Both the position numbers and the translations under genes were made by a program. The notes under the pieces are model-generated. The model searched no databases, was not told the origin of the DNA, and saw only the letters and a list, made by a program, of their open reading frames with translations. A stretch of 64,000 bases of DNA, from NCBI RefSeq assembly GCF_036898095.1, contig NC_090728.1, positions 94,679,281-94,743,280 of the forward strand. The letters are read 5' to 3'. Shown piece after piece: positions 1-9,555 of the stretch. The stretch's first letter is position 1. Every line of letters begins with the position of its first letter. This stretch comes from Palaemon carinicauda. Its lineage: Eukaryota; Arthropoda; Malacostraca; Decapoda; Palaemonidae.

Positions 1-263
1 TGGATGTCCGCGTCTATCTTCAGTTGGATGAAGGGAGGCTGGACCTGTTCCTGGGGCACTACCGCGCTAGGGTGAGCCTTAGAGAACAGAAGGCACCTAA
101 GAGATTCATTGGGCAGGTAAGGTCCCAGAGAGTTCTTTTGGAACCCTCTTACCCACCTACGAAGAGTTTCCCTTGCTGTATCCCTAGCCTCTAAGGAGAC
201 AGGGATGGTTTCTCCAAAGATGTTGGACAGTAAGGTCGAGCAGTTGGAGCAACCCTTCGGGTC
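1..263 (-). pseudogene. Element Y, gag C-terminal remnant (partial)
   Basis: An open minus-strand frame runs from the window edge to a TGA at 264-266. It reads like the conserved C-terminal part of the DIRS gag proteins elsewhere in the window: an S-N-I-F block, then an Ala/Thr/Arg-rich helix ending in R-R-W and a Q-K-N-S stretch. Compare the S-N-L-F...R-W block of element A and the N-S-L-F...E-R-W-R-K block of element E. Its place below a left terminal repeat at 1690-1873 fits a gag of the same minus-strand element. The N-terminal part of the gag is not recognisable. A plus-strand frame is also open here and I treat it as a shadow. The match is to a pattern, judged by eye, so confidence is moderate. 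Confidence 0.45.
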
Positions 264-1689
264 TCAGTACCTCAGGGATCCAGATACGATGCAGCAGGGG
301 GCATGAGACCTGCACATCGTATGCCAACAAAAGTCCTTACTCTAGTGGTTGCAGAACACAACTGCACACGTCACCATTGGCTCCTCCTATAAAGGAAAAG
401 GATTTGATGATTATTCAGTTGTTTATATCATTGATATAAATGCATACATTTAATAGTAATACTTACTATTGTAATTAATAGCTTAGGATAGTAAGCTAGA
501 AAGGAAATAGGGAAGACACATATCTGTAATTCCTCTCCCAGGCAATCGCTGAGACCTCCGTCAGTATTAATATTTAGATTCCCTATTAGGGAGAATACAG
601 GGTGGAACAACTCTAGTACTTAGAGACGGGGTTAGTAAACATTTATACTAACTTCCCCACCTGTAATATATTAATACTGTATTGATCTGTGTTTTATATG
701 GGTCCCGATGATCAAAGGATTCATCTGGGTGTTGAGGGATTACTCAACCTCAACATGTTATGTGGTCCCAACAATAGACTGATAGGACACACAGAGTATG
801 TTAGAAATTACTTGTACTACTGTATTGTTGTATACTGTAGTTTTACCAGTACACTACCGGGGTTAGGCTAGTGCCTGGCGGCACTAACTGATAGAGAGAG
901 AGAAAGAATAGAAAGGAGGGTTTCCTATTATTATGGTTTAGCACAATAACTGGAGGTGTAGGAGGACTACTGCCGCCTACTGTCTCCTTGCCAGAATGAG
1001 AGTTCTAATGGAAGGGGAGGAATCCATCTGATTCTAGCTTCCATCCATCCACAAGTCTGCCGCCGGCTATACTGCCGGTTGCAAGGTTTGTGGATGGCAG
1101 ACCAAGAGAAGACTGAAGAATTCTCAATAGTATGTTGGGTTTCCCACCGGCAGCCGTCAGGGTCAGCTCAGTCTTTCTCCTCGGGGCATTCACTTCCGGT
1201 GAAGGAAGGACATAAGGAGGATGTGACCGAGGCAGCTACCTAACCGTCGCTGGTAGGGTCCCGGCCGGCAACGTAGTCAACCCGGCAAGCCGGGATGACT
1301 CTCTGAGTACCGGTGAGAGAATGTTGATGACATCAAGGGCGGCAGAGGAACAAAGATTCCCCTGTCGGCGACATTGTCGGCTGCGAGACAGGACACTCTG
1401 AATTACCATCTTACTTCTAAGCTGGGATACTCGGCAGCAAAGAAGGTAAACGGTGTTATAACTATCTAGGTCAAGCCAGAGTTCTACTCAATGGAAATGA
1501 CGAAAGATAGAGGTTGCCGCCTATAATGTCGGCGGCTCAGGGAGGAAGGAAGGGTTTAGCCTCTTTTCTCTAAAAGAGAATATACATGTACACAGAAACT
1601 AGAAAAAGAAAGAAAAAAGCGTTAATGGCTGCCAATATGACAGCGAGGATGAGAGCGGACACGTCCGACCACCATCCGAGCCAAGAGCA
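264..1689. other. Degenerate 5' part of element Y, no gene seen
   Basis: I find no convincing coding frame on either strand. The stretch has many short imperfect repeats containing GCCGG/CCGGC between about 1060 and 1530, and an 11-base G run near 1721. By position it should hold the remainder of gag and the leader of element Y, but it is too decayed to prove that. It could also be unrelated sequence. Confidence 0.4.
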
Positions 1690-1873
1690 ACGTGAGCTCA
1701 AGCACAGGTGTGTGAGAGGGGGGGGGGGGAGTAGCTAGTTACCCTCCCCTAACCCCGCTAACTAGCAGTGTGGGTAGTAAACCCTCATTAAAAATTAATG
1801 GCTCGTCATTTCAGCTACGCCGAAAGTAATACCCCTATTAAATAGCGTGGTTTGTCTTCCAGTTACAGAAAAA
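1690..1873. repeat. Left inverted terminal repeat of element Y (family 3)
   Basis: Read in reverse complement this closely matches the right terminal repeat of element D (22919-23150). The shared parts include the TACTTTCGGCGTAGCTGAAA segment, the GCTAGTTAGC segment and the G-rich run beside it. It therefore marks the 5' end of a minus-strand family 3 element whose body continues off the left edge of the window. The outermost bases reach 1873, directly against the first base of element X. Confidence 0.8.
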
Positions 1874-2062
1874 TTTTATTTTCATTATAAAATAAATTTT
1901 TGAACATACTTACCTGGTAGTAATATATATAGCTTACGTCTCTGACGTCACAGCAGAAAATTCAAAACTCGCGCCAATCGCCGATTGGATAGCCAGGTGT
2001 ACCACCAGTGCGCCCTAGTGAGGTTCTTCGGAACCATCAATGTTCCCTCATATCTTCTATGC
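1874..2062. repeat. Right inverted terminal repeat of element X
   Basis: It matches the reverse complement of 22245-22420 over nearly its full length. Shared landmarks are a TATATATA tract, TGACGTCA at 1943-1950, the palindrome CCAATCGCCGATTGG at 1974-1988 and the segment GTACCACCAGTGCGCCCTAG. On the minus strand it carries CAG/GTAAGT (1908-1916) reading out of the element. Confidence 0.9.
1920..1988. promoter_or_regulatory. Promoter-like cluster in X terminal repeat: TATA, CRE, inverted CCAAT
   Basis: Within about 70 bases there is an AT-alternating TATA-like tract (about 1921-1931), a perfect CRE palindrome TGACGTCA (1943-1950) and CCAATCGCCGATTGG (1974-1988), an inverted pair of CCAAT boxes. 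The same three sites, in mirror order, are in the left repeat (22325-22339, 22362-22369, 22382-22391). All three are palindromic, so they could act in either direction. Promoter activity is inference. Element G lacks the CRE and CCAAT sites. Confidence 0.5.
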
Positions 2063-2097
2063 CTCTAGTCTCTAGAGGGGAGGAGGGTGGGAATTTA

Positions 2098-2195
2098 ATT
2101 ATATATAACTACCAGGTAAGTATGATTAAAAATTTATTTTATAATGAAAATAACATTTCTAAACACAAGACTCACCTGGTAGTTATATATATAGA
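2098..2195. repeat. Internal complementary region of element X
   Basis: The first half (about 2098-2151) is the complement of the outer end of the X right repeat (from 1877 on). The second half (about 2152-2195) is the complement of the outer end of the X left repeat (up to about 22420). This is the arrangement known for DIRS ICRs, which are thought to template joining of the two ends into a circle. It carries splice-donor-like CAGGTAAGT at 2113-2121 (plus) and CAGGTGAGT at 2170-2178 (minus). Confidence 0.88.
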
Positions 2196-2559
2196 TGATT
2201 AATACCTTTGGTGGAGGGTTAGAGACAGCCAATATAGTTGGAATTTTTACTTAAAAGTTAATAATCAAACTTAAGGGTTCGTACCTGATAAGGAAGCTGA
2301 CTACAATGAATTCTTTCATTATGTCCGCTTTCCTTATGAGATCCAGCGATCCACCCAGGGGGCTGAAGACCTCTAGGAGCTGTCAAACCGGTCTAAAAAC
2401 CTCTATGTGACAGGACCTCTTCCAATACTCTTGTTCCGGGCACTCTCAAGGAACAAATTGACCACCTGACTAAAATCAATGATTGTGGGAGACTGTCGCA
2501 ATCTCCACAAACAACCATAAAAAATATAAAAGTTCCAAGTGAAGAAAAAGATATTAGGA
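2196..2559. other. 3' untranslated region of element X
   Basis: This lies between the ICR and the YR stop. I see no coding frame. Around 2280-2310 it resembles the matching part of element G (42250-42280); both contain a TACCTG(A/C)TAAGG(A/T)AGCTGAC stretch, which on the sense strand gives a CAG/GTA splice-donor-like site. Confidence 0.5.
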
Positions 2560-3172
2560 TTATGGGAACGTAGTGGTGTATCCTTCCCCCACTACTGCAC
2601 TCGCTGTTACGAATGGTCCCAGAGTGTAGCAGTCCTCATAAAGAGTCTGGAAACGTTTCAAATAGTGTGAAGTGAACACAGATTTACTCCTCCAAAAGGT
2701 TGTGTCCATAATGCTCTGCCACAATCTATTCTGCTTGAAGGCCACTGAAGTTGTTACAGCACTAACTTCATGTGTCTTGACCTTTAAAAACTTGAGGCCA
2801 GTCTCACTGTAATTCGTATGAGCCTCCCTTATAAGAGTCTGATGAAGAATGAAAGGACATTCTTCACATCTTGTAACGAGGGCTTCTTGATCGAGCACCA
2901 AAGAGCTTTCGACTTGCCTCGCAACTCTTACATTCTGCCCAGGTAGAACTTAAGGGCTCTTACTGGACCCAGGACTCTCTCCAACTCCTAGCCAACCACA
3001 TCCAAAAGATTTGGAAACTCAAAAGCCTTGGGTCAAAGATGAGAAGAGCGGTCATTCTTGGCAAGGAAGCCTAACTGCAATGAGCAGAGAGCTTCATTAT
3101 CTCGAAAGCCAACGTTTTTACTAAACACATGAATTCACCGACTCTTTTAGCTGTCGCAAGACTAACAAAAAA
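2560..3172 (-). pseudogene. Element X tyrosine recombinase, C-terminal part
   Basis: This encodes the catalytic half of a DIRS-type tyrosine recombinase, which joins circular element DNA to a target. At about 2560-2901 there are the box around K-T-H-E-V-S-A-V and the box around F-T-S-H-Y-L-K with the nucleophile Tyr. The rest of the catalytic core lies up to 3172, where the frame is cut by element A within K-T-L-F-F; the A-T-A-K-R-V box with the first catalytic Arg is just downstream of the cut. The HxxR motif reads H-E-V-S, so the second catalytic Arg is replaced by Ser. Frameshifts occur between 2901 and 3100. The enzyme is very likely dead. Confidence 0.85.
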
Positions 3173-3473
3173 GGGATTTTGACGTAGGAAAAATCTATTT
3201 CTGGGCGAAGGACCTGTGCCGCCCAGTGAATAAGCTCCATTTAGCACTTATTCTTAGGTAATTTACTGCTAAATATACCAGAGAAAAAATGTAAAGGAGT
3301 GCTAGGTTAACTAGCTCGCTCACCTATTGGTGTCGGTATAAAATTGGGCGTATATTCCAGAGGTCCCGCACTATTTAGATTAATCCACGACAGAGAACCC
3401 CAATAGAGGAGAGCCGTTCAACCTCACTCGGTACTACTACAATGCATCCGCTCAGAACCAAACTCCTTAGCAC
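3173..3473. repeat. Right inverted terminal repeat of element A
   Basis: It matches the reverse complement of 10644-10921, from the GCCCAGTGAATAAGCTCCAT segment near the outer end to the ATGCATCCGCTCAGAACC segment near 3440-3460. The outer about 40 bases differ between the two ends, and each variant is represented in one half of the ICR. Confidence 0.9.
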
Positions 3474-3511
3474 CCAAAGTTTGGGGACTCCAAGGGAGAG
3501 GAGCTGGAAGG

Positions 3512-3607
3512 GTTCACTGGGCGGCACAGGTCCTTCGCCCAGAAATAGATTTTTCCTACGTCAAAATCCCTTTTCTGGGCTCGAACCTGTGCCGCCCAGT
3601 GAATCTA
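3512..3607. repeat. Internal complementary region of element A
   Basis: Bases up to about 3570 are the complement of 3173-3232, the right outer end. Bases from about 3571 are the complement of about 10888-10921, the left outer end. The two halves meet at CAAAATCCC/TTTTCTGGGC. This tells us which bases are joined in the circular intermediate and fixes both ends of A. Confidence 0.9.
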
Positions 3608-3906
3608 TACAAGAGAAAAATGTCACCAAACTTGCAAAATAAAGGAAAAAACATAAGCGTAAGAGAAATACAGGATGCTTTAATCAGAGATGAGTACCAA
3701 AAAACAATTATAAGGGTATCTTAAATATGAACATAAATCCAATAAGGTAGGTATAATAATGCCGTGAGTGATAATATATACAGATACTCAGGAGCATAAA
3801 ATTTACAAATATAATAACAGTATTCAGGTGCGAGACCAACGAATACAATAGGGTATAAATGAGGCAGGTAAGAGGGAGAGATAAAGAGTCAAGGCATTAA
3901 CCTGAG
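3608..3906. other. 3' untranslated region of element A
   Basis: AT-rich stretch between the ICR and the YR stop. I see no coding frame or repeat in it. Confidence 0.5.
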
Positions 3907-4960
3907 TTACTCGTGAGTAACTACGCTCCCTGCGGCTACTGTAGAAAATTTTAGGGCTTCCAAATGTTTAAGGTAGTGTTTCTTGAACACTGACGGTGAT
4001 TTCCACCCTGTATACCTGGAAAGGTCTGTAAAATTCATGTGGTGAAAGAAGTTCACCGAGGTGGCAACCGCCCTGATATCATGTGCAAGAGGAAAAGAGT
4101 CAGGGTTAGCTTGTTTAATAAAATACAAAATTTGTTGCCTGATCCCTTTAATAGTAATGGTACCGCCTTGTTCTCTAACGAATAGAGGCCCCGAGGAGTT
4201 AGAGGAGGTCCGGGATAGATAAGACCTAAGAGTAGTGACAGGGCACAGCGACGGATCTTGCGTGAGGGGAACAATTTTCCAGGAGGTCTATCTGTTTTGA
4301 GGGTCTTCATTCTTAGCCAAAAAGAATTTGTTAGGAGAAAGAAGGACCTCTCCTGAAGGCAGAAAGTCAATATGACCCGGGTCTCTCGACAAGGCTGCCA
4401 ATTCAGAAATTCTTGCCCCGGAAGCCAAGCTCACTAGAAAAAGTGTTTTCCTGAGAAGGGGCATGTAATCACAAGAACTGTTAATGGTATCAGAAGCCAA
4501 TTTGAGTACGTCATTAAGGAACCAGGTCACCGGGGTAGGACGAGTAACCGGTTTCAGTCTGGCACAAGCTTTCGGAATTGAAGCTAACAAAGAGTCGGTT
4601 AAGTCTATGTTAAAACCCACTAGGAAGATCTTTTTCAGAGCCGATTTAATAGTGGTGATAGTATTGGCTGCCAGACCTGATTCTAATAAAGATCTAAAGA
4701 AAGTGACTGTAAGGTTCAAGTTCATACAGTTCACGTCTAAGTCTATTAAAAATTTTGCCAACTTTTTAACTGCAGAGTCATACTGACGGATGGTGGAATC
4801 CCGTTTATCCGATTCTAGGAACAAGGTGTTTTGAGGATCAATATTGGCACCATGCATAGCCGCAAACTTCATAAAGTCCATAAAGTTAGGGCGCTCTGAA
4901 TGTTTGAGAAAGCGTACACAACGCGTGTTTGTACTATCTGAGACAGAACCGGATTGGGTA
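3907..4960 (-). pseudogene. Element A tyrosine recombinase
   Basis: One reading frame holds the whole recombinase, interrupted by a single TAG at about 4285-4287. The N-terminal SAM-like core-binding part (R-D-S-T-I-R-Q-Y...) lies near 4900-4650. Then come L-A-S-G-A-R-I-S-E-L with the first catalytic Arg (about 4390-4420), H-D-I-R-A-V (the HxxR box, about 4080) and K-K-H-Y-L with the nucleophile Tyr (about 3970-3985). So all catalytic residues I can identify are present. The frame joins the end of the RT/RNase H part after a frame change near 4930-5015. With one stop codon this is among the better preserved YRs in the window. Confidence 0.9.
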
Positions 4961-6790
4961 TCGGGTGAGGGTATAATCTCAACTCCCGCAGGAGAGGATA
5001 CCAGTTGCTCTTGGGTCAGTTGGGTGCGACCAAGGCTACTTGTCCCTTGAAGGATCTCAGTTTGTCTAGAACTTTCAGCAAAAGATTCACCGGGGGAAAG
5101 AGATAAATCTTTTCCCAGTTGTCCCAATTCTGTGACATGGCGTCTGTGGCGTAAGCCTGAGGGTCTAGATTGGGAGCCACATATACTCTCAATTTGTGGT
5201 TGGATTCCGTGGCGAAGAGGTCCACTTGGAGACCGGGAACCTGAGAGAGAATCCACCGAAATGACTTTAGATCGAGTGACCATTCCGATTCTAGAGGGGA
5301 GGTCCGGGACAGGGCGTCTGCCACTACATTCCGGACTCCCGCCAGGTGGACAGCTGAAAGATGCCAACGGTTCGAGGCTGCTAAGGAGAATATGGCTACT
5401 AGAACATGGTTCAGAGGCCCTGACTTTGACCCGCCTCTGTTGAGGCAGCGGACCACCACTTCGCTGTCGAGGACCAGACGAAGGTGTTGTTTCTTGGGAA
5501 GAGCGAGACGTTTCAGGGTTAGAAGAACTGCCATGGCCTCTAGCACATTGATGTGAAAATGGCGGAACAAGGGAGTCCAAAGACCTTGAACTTTCTTGAG
5601 CTGAGAATAGCCGCCCCAACCTGATAGGGATGCGTCTGTGTGAATGATTAATTCCGGGGGCGGAAATCGAAGGGGAACTGACTTTGACAGACTGTTTGCT
5701 CTTGTCCAAGGAAGAAGTCTTTCCCGTAGAATGGGAGGAAGGCGGACTTTCCTGTCCCGGAGCTTCCGGTTCGCCCTCGAACGCCAGACACGATTGATAT
5801 CTTTCAATTTTGCCTTCAGAAGAAGATCCGTCACTGAAGCAAACTGAAGGGACCCCAGAATCTTCTCTTGAAGCCGTCTGGAACTTACTTTGTCTTTGAG
5901 AAAGCGTTTGGTGTTCCTTGCAATCTCTAACCTCTTGGGTCTGGGAAGACACAGAGTATGAGATATAAGATCCCATTGCAGGCCGAGCCATTGGAACTTC
6001 GATTTTGGAAGAAGACGGGACTTCTTGAAGTTGATCTGGAAGCCTAGAGATTGAAGATAATGGATGACTTTGTGAGTGGCTTTTAGGCAATTTTGGGAGG
6101 TGTCTGACCAAATGAGCCAGTCGTCCAGATAGGCTACTACTTGAATCCCTTGATTCCTGAGTTCCTGAACAGCGACTTCTGCTAGCTTTGTGAAGATCCT
6201 TGGGGCAATGTTGAGCCCGAAAGGCATCACCTTGAAGGAGTAACTTTTGTCCCCTAAGCGAAAGCCTAGGTACGGACGGAAGTGTCTCGCTATCGGGACG
6301 TGATAGTAGGCGTCTGTAAGATCGATAGAGGTGGTGACGGCCCCACGGGGAAGTAAGGTCCGCACCTGCGAGACGGTAAGCATTCGAAACTTGTCGCATT
6401 GAATGGACAAGTTGAGAAGGGATAGATCTAGAACCACTCTTCTCGTCTGAATCCTTCTTCGGGACACTGAACAGCCGACCTTGAAACTTCAGATGTTTCG
6501 TTTCTTGTATGGCATTCTTTTGTAAAAGATCCTGGACAAATTCGACCAGGTCCGGAGTGGAATGTTGACGAAATTTGTTCGGAGGAGGAGGTCCTTGAAT
6601 CCAACTCCACCCTAGTCCCTTGGAGATGATACTGAACGCCCAGGGACTGAACCTCCATTTGTTGGGGAAGGCATAGAGCCTCCCCCCTACCTGCTGCACC
6701 TCAGTATTGATTTGAGGAGTTGCCTCCACGTCCGCCTCGGAAGTTCTTTCCTCTGCGAAAGGCTCTTCCCCTGCCTTTGTTCTGGTTAGA
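4961..6790 (-). pseudogene. Element A reverse transcriptase, RNase H and methyltransferase-like region
   Basis: The pol starts in a frame overlapping the 3' end of gag (G-G-R-L-Y-A-F, then the V-P-K-K block, about 6750-6440), then shifts frame near 6440 within an AG-rich stretch. RT blocks follow: V-V-L-D-L-S-L-L-N, S-I-D-L-T-D-A-Y (first catalytic Asp), P-F-G-L-N-I-A-P and Y-L-D-D-W-L (catalytic Asp pair). RNase H follows with H-T-D-A-S, E-A-M-A and D-A-L-S-R. Next is V-D-L-F-A-T...F-P-P, in the position of the Dam-like methyltransferase of DIRS elements. A TGA near 5014 ends this frame. The long second frame overlapping it at 4288-7083 is real only at its two ends. Confidence 0.88.
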
Positions 6791-8776
6791 GCCACGGTGG
6801 TAGCCTCTACCTCTACCATAACTCTGGGAAGAGCTATGAGCCTCGTAGGACTGGTTAAAGGCAGGGGAAGTGGCGGAGGCACCAGAAAGCTGGCTCTTAG
6901 GTAGCAGAACGGTGACATAGTCATCCGAAGGAGCCCGAGAGGTGGAAGGCTGTGCAGGGGCAACAGAAGATGGAGGAAGAGGCAGCCGGAAGTTGGATGA
7001 AGCACTCTGTTGTTGCCTGAACTGGGTGGAGGTATATGGTCTAAGCTTCTTCCTACCCCGGGCTTGATAATTTGCGGGGTCATACTTGCGTTTAGGGGTC
7101 AAACCCCAACGGGCTTTAAGGCTCTGATTAACCCTAGTGGCCTCCGCCAAGACTTCCTCTACGAGATCCTCGGGGAAGAGATTTGAACCCCAACAGGAGG
7201 ACCGGATGAGTTTATTAGGTTCATGCCTAATCGTCGCCTCAGCTAGAACATGCTTGCGACATCTGCGTTTAGCAGTAGCGAAGTCATACAAGTCATAATA
7301 TAACGACTGTAACGTAGCCTTGTTGAGAGACTTAAAAATACTCTCCGTATCGTAAGTCAAGGCTATCGACTCCGTGGATGTGGCCAGGTTTAGAGTACGG
7401 CCCACACGTAGGCGGGAATCATATTCCTGTTTAATGAGAGATTCCGGGAGACGGGGAAGCTTCTCACTAAACAAGACTGAGGCACAGTCTGCTGCAAGCT
7501 TGCCGGAGGTAAAGGTGGTATGGACGTTGTCCCAACACTCAATACCTGAGGGAAGAAGGAGGGAGATTGGATCCACCTCTCGGATGGGAGGCAAGGGCTT
7601 CTCCTCCAGAGCATATTGAAAGGCAAGCTCTGCCACCTTATTGACGCATGGAGTCAAGGTGGTCTTGTCCATTAAGAACATCGTAAAGGAGCTTTTATGA
7701 GGCGTCAGCATGGTGTTAGTGCAGCCGATGTCATTCAAAAATCTGGCCCAAACAGATTGGGCTTGCTCCTTCGGGAAGATGACCGTCTCTTTGGGGACCT
7801 TGTCTAATCGGACTAAAGCTTCCTCGGTAAGTCTGGCATAACCATGAAATGGAAATGCCAGACCCGGAGGAAAGAATTCAAAGTCCTCTAGAGGACGAGT
7901 GCCAAGGCCCTCCAGAGTCAACATTCCGTCTGAGAACGGGGAATGAAGAGCCATCCGCCAGGGGTTGTTCTTGGCAAACGGCGGGAGCTTAGAGGCATCC
8001 GGTATGAGAGAGCTTTGGACTCTCTCCGGAGCTCCTTGCTCTAAAGCCCCAATTCTCTGACCGAAGTTAGAGAACATCGTGTCCATCCTCGACTGCATCT
8101 CCGAAACTAACTTTGCCTGCATCTCCGACACGATGCGAAGCATAGCTGATTCGGAAAGGCCCGGGCTAGCAGCAGGAGGGGCGGAAGGAACTCCCGGGTC
8201 GTGAGACTTAGAGGAGGAACCAGAGGTCTTTGAAGACGGGTTCGTACCATGTTTAGAGCCATGAGAAGTCTTGTGAGGCTTGCGAGCTTTGGGTAAGGTC
8301 CTTGAAGTAGACTTATCCTTAGGGGGAACCGGGTATGAACGTTGAGACGAATCACGGTCCCCAGAAAATCCAAGAAAGGAAGAGCGATCAGAAGAAGAAG
8401 AAAGAGCGGGGCTGAGGATAGGAATCTCAGCGCCGGACACACCTGCCTCACTTACCACCCTACCTGTATCCGGCTCGTCTAGCAACATTGGTTCGACGTC
8501 CAGGTTCATGGAGGCAACATTGTCCTCCAGACCTCCGGGGGCGTCCGATGGATCTTGCTCTGGGTCGATGAGACCCGTTATAGTGGCATCAATGTGGGCA
8601 ATGATGGGAGCTGCCACATGCCTAGCCACAGCAGCTGAAGACTTGGCGTTGGGGTAAACCATGGTGCAGTAGTCCTCAGATAGGACGTACGGCCGCTTAG
8701 ACTTTACATTCCGGGCAAACCCACCAATCCACACCTTCAGTGTGGCCCGAGCCGCAGACTTTTGCTCCGGGGATGC
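6701..8776 (-). CDS. Element A gag, exon 2
   Basis: This is an open frame of about 690 codons. It has a Ser/Pro-rich N-terminal third, a predicted coiled stretch near S-E-M-Q-A-K-L-V-S-E-M-Q, a folded-looking middle (from about 7950 to 7100) and a basic, RGG-rich tail (G-R-G-R-G...F-R-G-G-R-G-G) suited to RNA binding. The tail overlaps the start of pol in another frame. The upstream limit is an acceptor site at 8776/8777: the minus strand reads CCCCCTATTATTTCAG before the exon. Joining to the exon at 8889-9060 keeps the frame (phase 0). By position and tail this is the DIRS Gag. I see no CCHC knuckle in it. It is not interrupted. Confidence 0.85.
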   Translation of the reverse strand, partial: ASPEQKSAARATLKVWIGGFARNVKSKRPYVLSEDYCTMVYPNAKSSAAVARHVAAPIIAHIDATITGLIDPEQDPSDAPGGLEDNVASMNLDVEPMLLDEPDTGRVVSEAGVSGAEIPILSPALSSSSDRSSFLGFSGDRDSSQRSYPVPPKDKSTSRTLPKARKPHKTSHGSKHGTNPSSKTSGSSSKSHDPGVPSAPPAASPGLSESAMLRIVSEMQAKLVSEMQSRMDTMFSNFGQRIGALEQGAPERVQSSLIPDASKLPPFAKNNPWRMALHSPFSDGMLTLEGLGTRPLEDFEFFPPGLAFPFHGYARLTEEALVRLDKVPKETVIFPKEQAQSVWARFLNDIGCTNTMLTPHKSSFTMFLMDKTTLTPCVNKVAELAFQYALEEKPLPPIREVDPISLLLPSGIECWDNVHTTFTSGKLAADCASVLFSEKLPRLPESLIKQEYDSRLRVGRTLNLATSTESIALTYDTESIFKSLNKATLQSLYYDLYDFATAKRRCRKHVLAEATIRHEPNKLIRSSCWGSNLFPEDLVEEVLAEATRVNQSLKARWGLTPKRKYDPANYQARGRKKLRPYTSTQFRQQQSASSNFRLPLPPSSVAPAQPSTSRAPSDDYVTVLLPKSQLSGASATSPAFNQSYEAHSSSQSYGRGRGYHRGSNQNKGRGRAFRRGKNFRGGRGGNSSNQY

Positions 8777-8888
8777 CTGAAATAATAGGGGGAATTATAA
8801 AAGGGAGACTCCCAATGGTCCTTCAAGACCATAGATATCTTACTAATAGTAAATAAAATAAGAAGGCAATATAGCCAACGGGACTCAC
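8777..8888 (-). other. Spliceosomal-type intron in the gag of element A
   Basis: On the minus strand this 112-base stretch starts with GTGAGT directly after TCTGACTCG and ends with a pyrimidine-rich run and TTATTTCAG. Splicing joins the Cys-rich exon to the long gag frame in phase 0. Reading straight through instead leads to a stop. A second acceptor-like site (TTCTTTTTACAG) sits at 9061, directly before the ATG of the Cys-rich exon, so a further leader intron is likely. No transcript is available here to prove it. Confidence 0.72.
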
Positions 8889-9060
8889 CGAGTCAGATCC
8901 AAGGGTAGTGATGAGGTCGAAGCAAATCACACAGTTATCCGGGTGCCATACCACAACGTCTTCCAGTTGAACCCCACAAGGGGCGTGAGATCGGCAGACG
9001 GAGTGGCCACAAGGCTGGTGCAGAACAGCTGCACAGGCCGGCGTCAGACAATGCACCATC
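8889..9060 (-). CDS. Element A gag, N-terminal Cys-rich exon
   Basis: This encodes 57 residues from an ATG at 9060 with many Cys and His residues (C-L-T-P-A-C, H-Q-P-C-G-H-S-V-C, H-A-P-C, C-V-I-C), which looks like a zinc-binding module. Family 2 and 3 gags also begin with a Cys-rich module (about C-x2-C-x4-C-x5-C-x2-C), so position and composition agree. The ATG directly follows an acceptor-like TTTTTACAG. The exon ends at a GTGAGT donor at 8888. Function in Gag (RNA or protein binding) is inference. Confidence 0.7.
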
Positions 9061-9104
9061 TGTAAAAAGAATAGTATATGAGAAACTGTAATTCTCTTAA
9101 TTAG

Positions 9105-9389
9105 GGGTGGGTCTGGAGGACCCGGGCCTAACATAGGTCTAACACAAGATTAGAGCTTAACTGTACTATTCTTTAAGTGGCCTAACATAGGTCTAACACA
9201 AGAATAGAGCTTAACTGTACTATTCTTTTAAGTAGGGGCGGGTCCGGAGGACCCGGGCCTAACATAGGTCTAACACAAGATTAGAGCTTAACTGTACTAT
9301 TCTTTAAGTAGGGGCGGGTCCGGAGGACCCGGGCCTAACATAGGTCTAACACAAGATTAGAGCTTAACTGTAAAAAATAAAATAAAAAT

Positions 9390-9438
<49 letters not shown>

Positions 9439-9555
9439 AGGGGCGGGTCCGGAGGACCCGGGCCTAACATAGGTCTAACGCAAGGTTAGAGCTTAACTGT
9501 AATATTCTTACATAGGGGCGGGACCGGGGGTCCCGGGCCTAAACATAAGTCTAAC
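9105..9555 (-). repeat. Tandem repeat of about 76 bp in the leader/intron of element A, with poly-T
   Basis: Five to six copies, one partial, of a unit containing CCTAACATAGGTCTAACACA, AGAGCTTAACTGTA and GGGTCCGGAGGACCC. The last segment can form a 6-bp stem (GGGTCC/GGACCC). A run of about 40 T lies in the middle at about 9394-9434. The array is upstream of the Cys-rich gag exon and probably within a leader intron. Confidence 0.85.

Noticed and set aside
1..192. Plus-strand frame at the window start
   Set aside because: Shadow of the minus-strand gag remnant, which fits the gag pattern and the element orientation.
4288..7083. 931-residue minus-strand frame as one protein
   Set aside because: Real only at the N-terminal RT part and the C-terminal YR part. 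The middle is the shadow of the RT/RNase H frame at 5016-6467.
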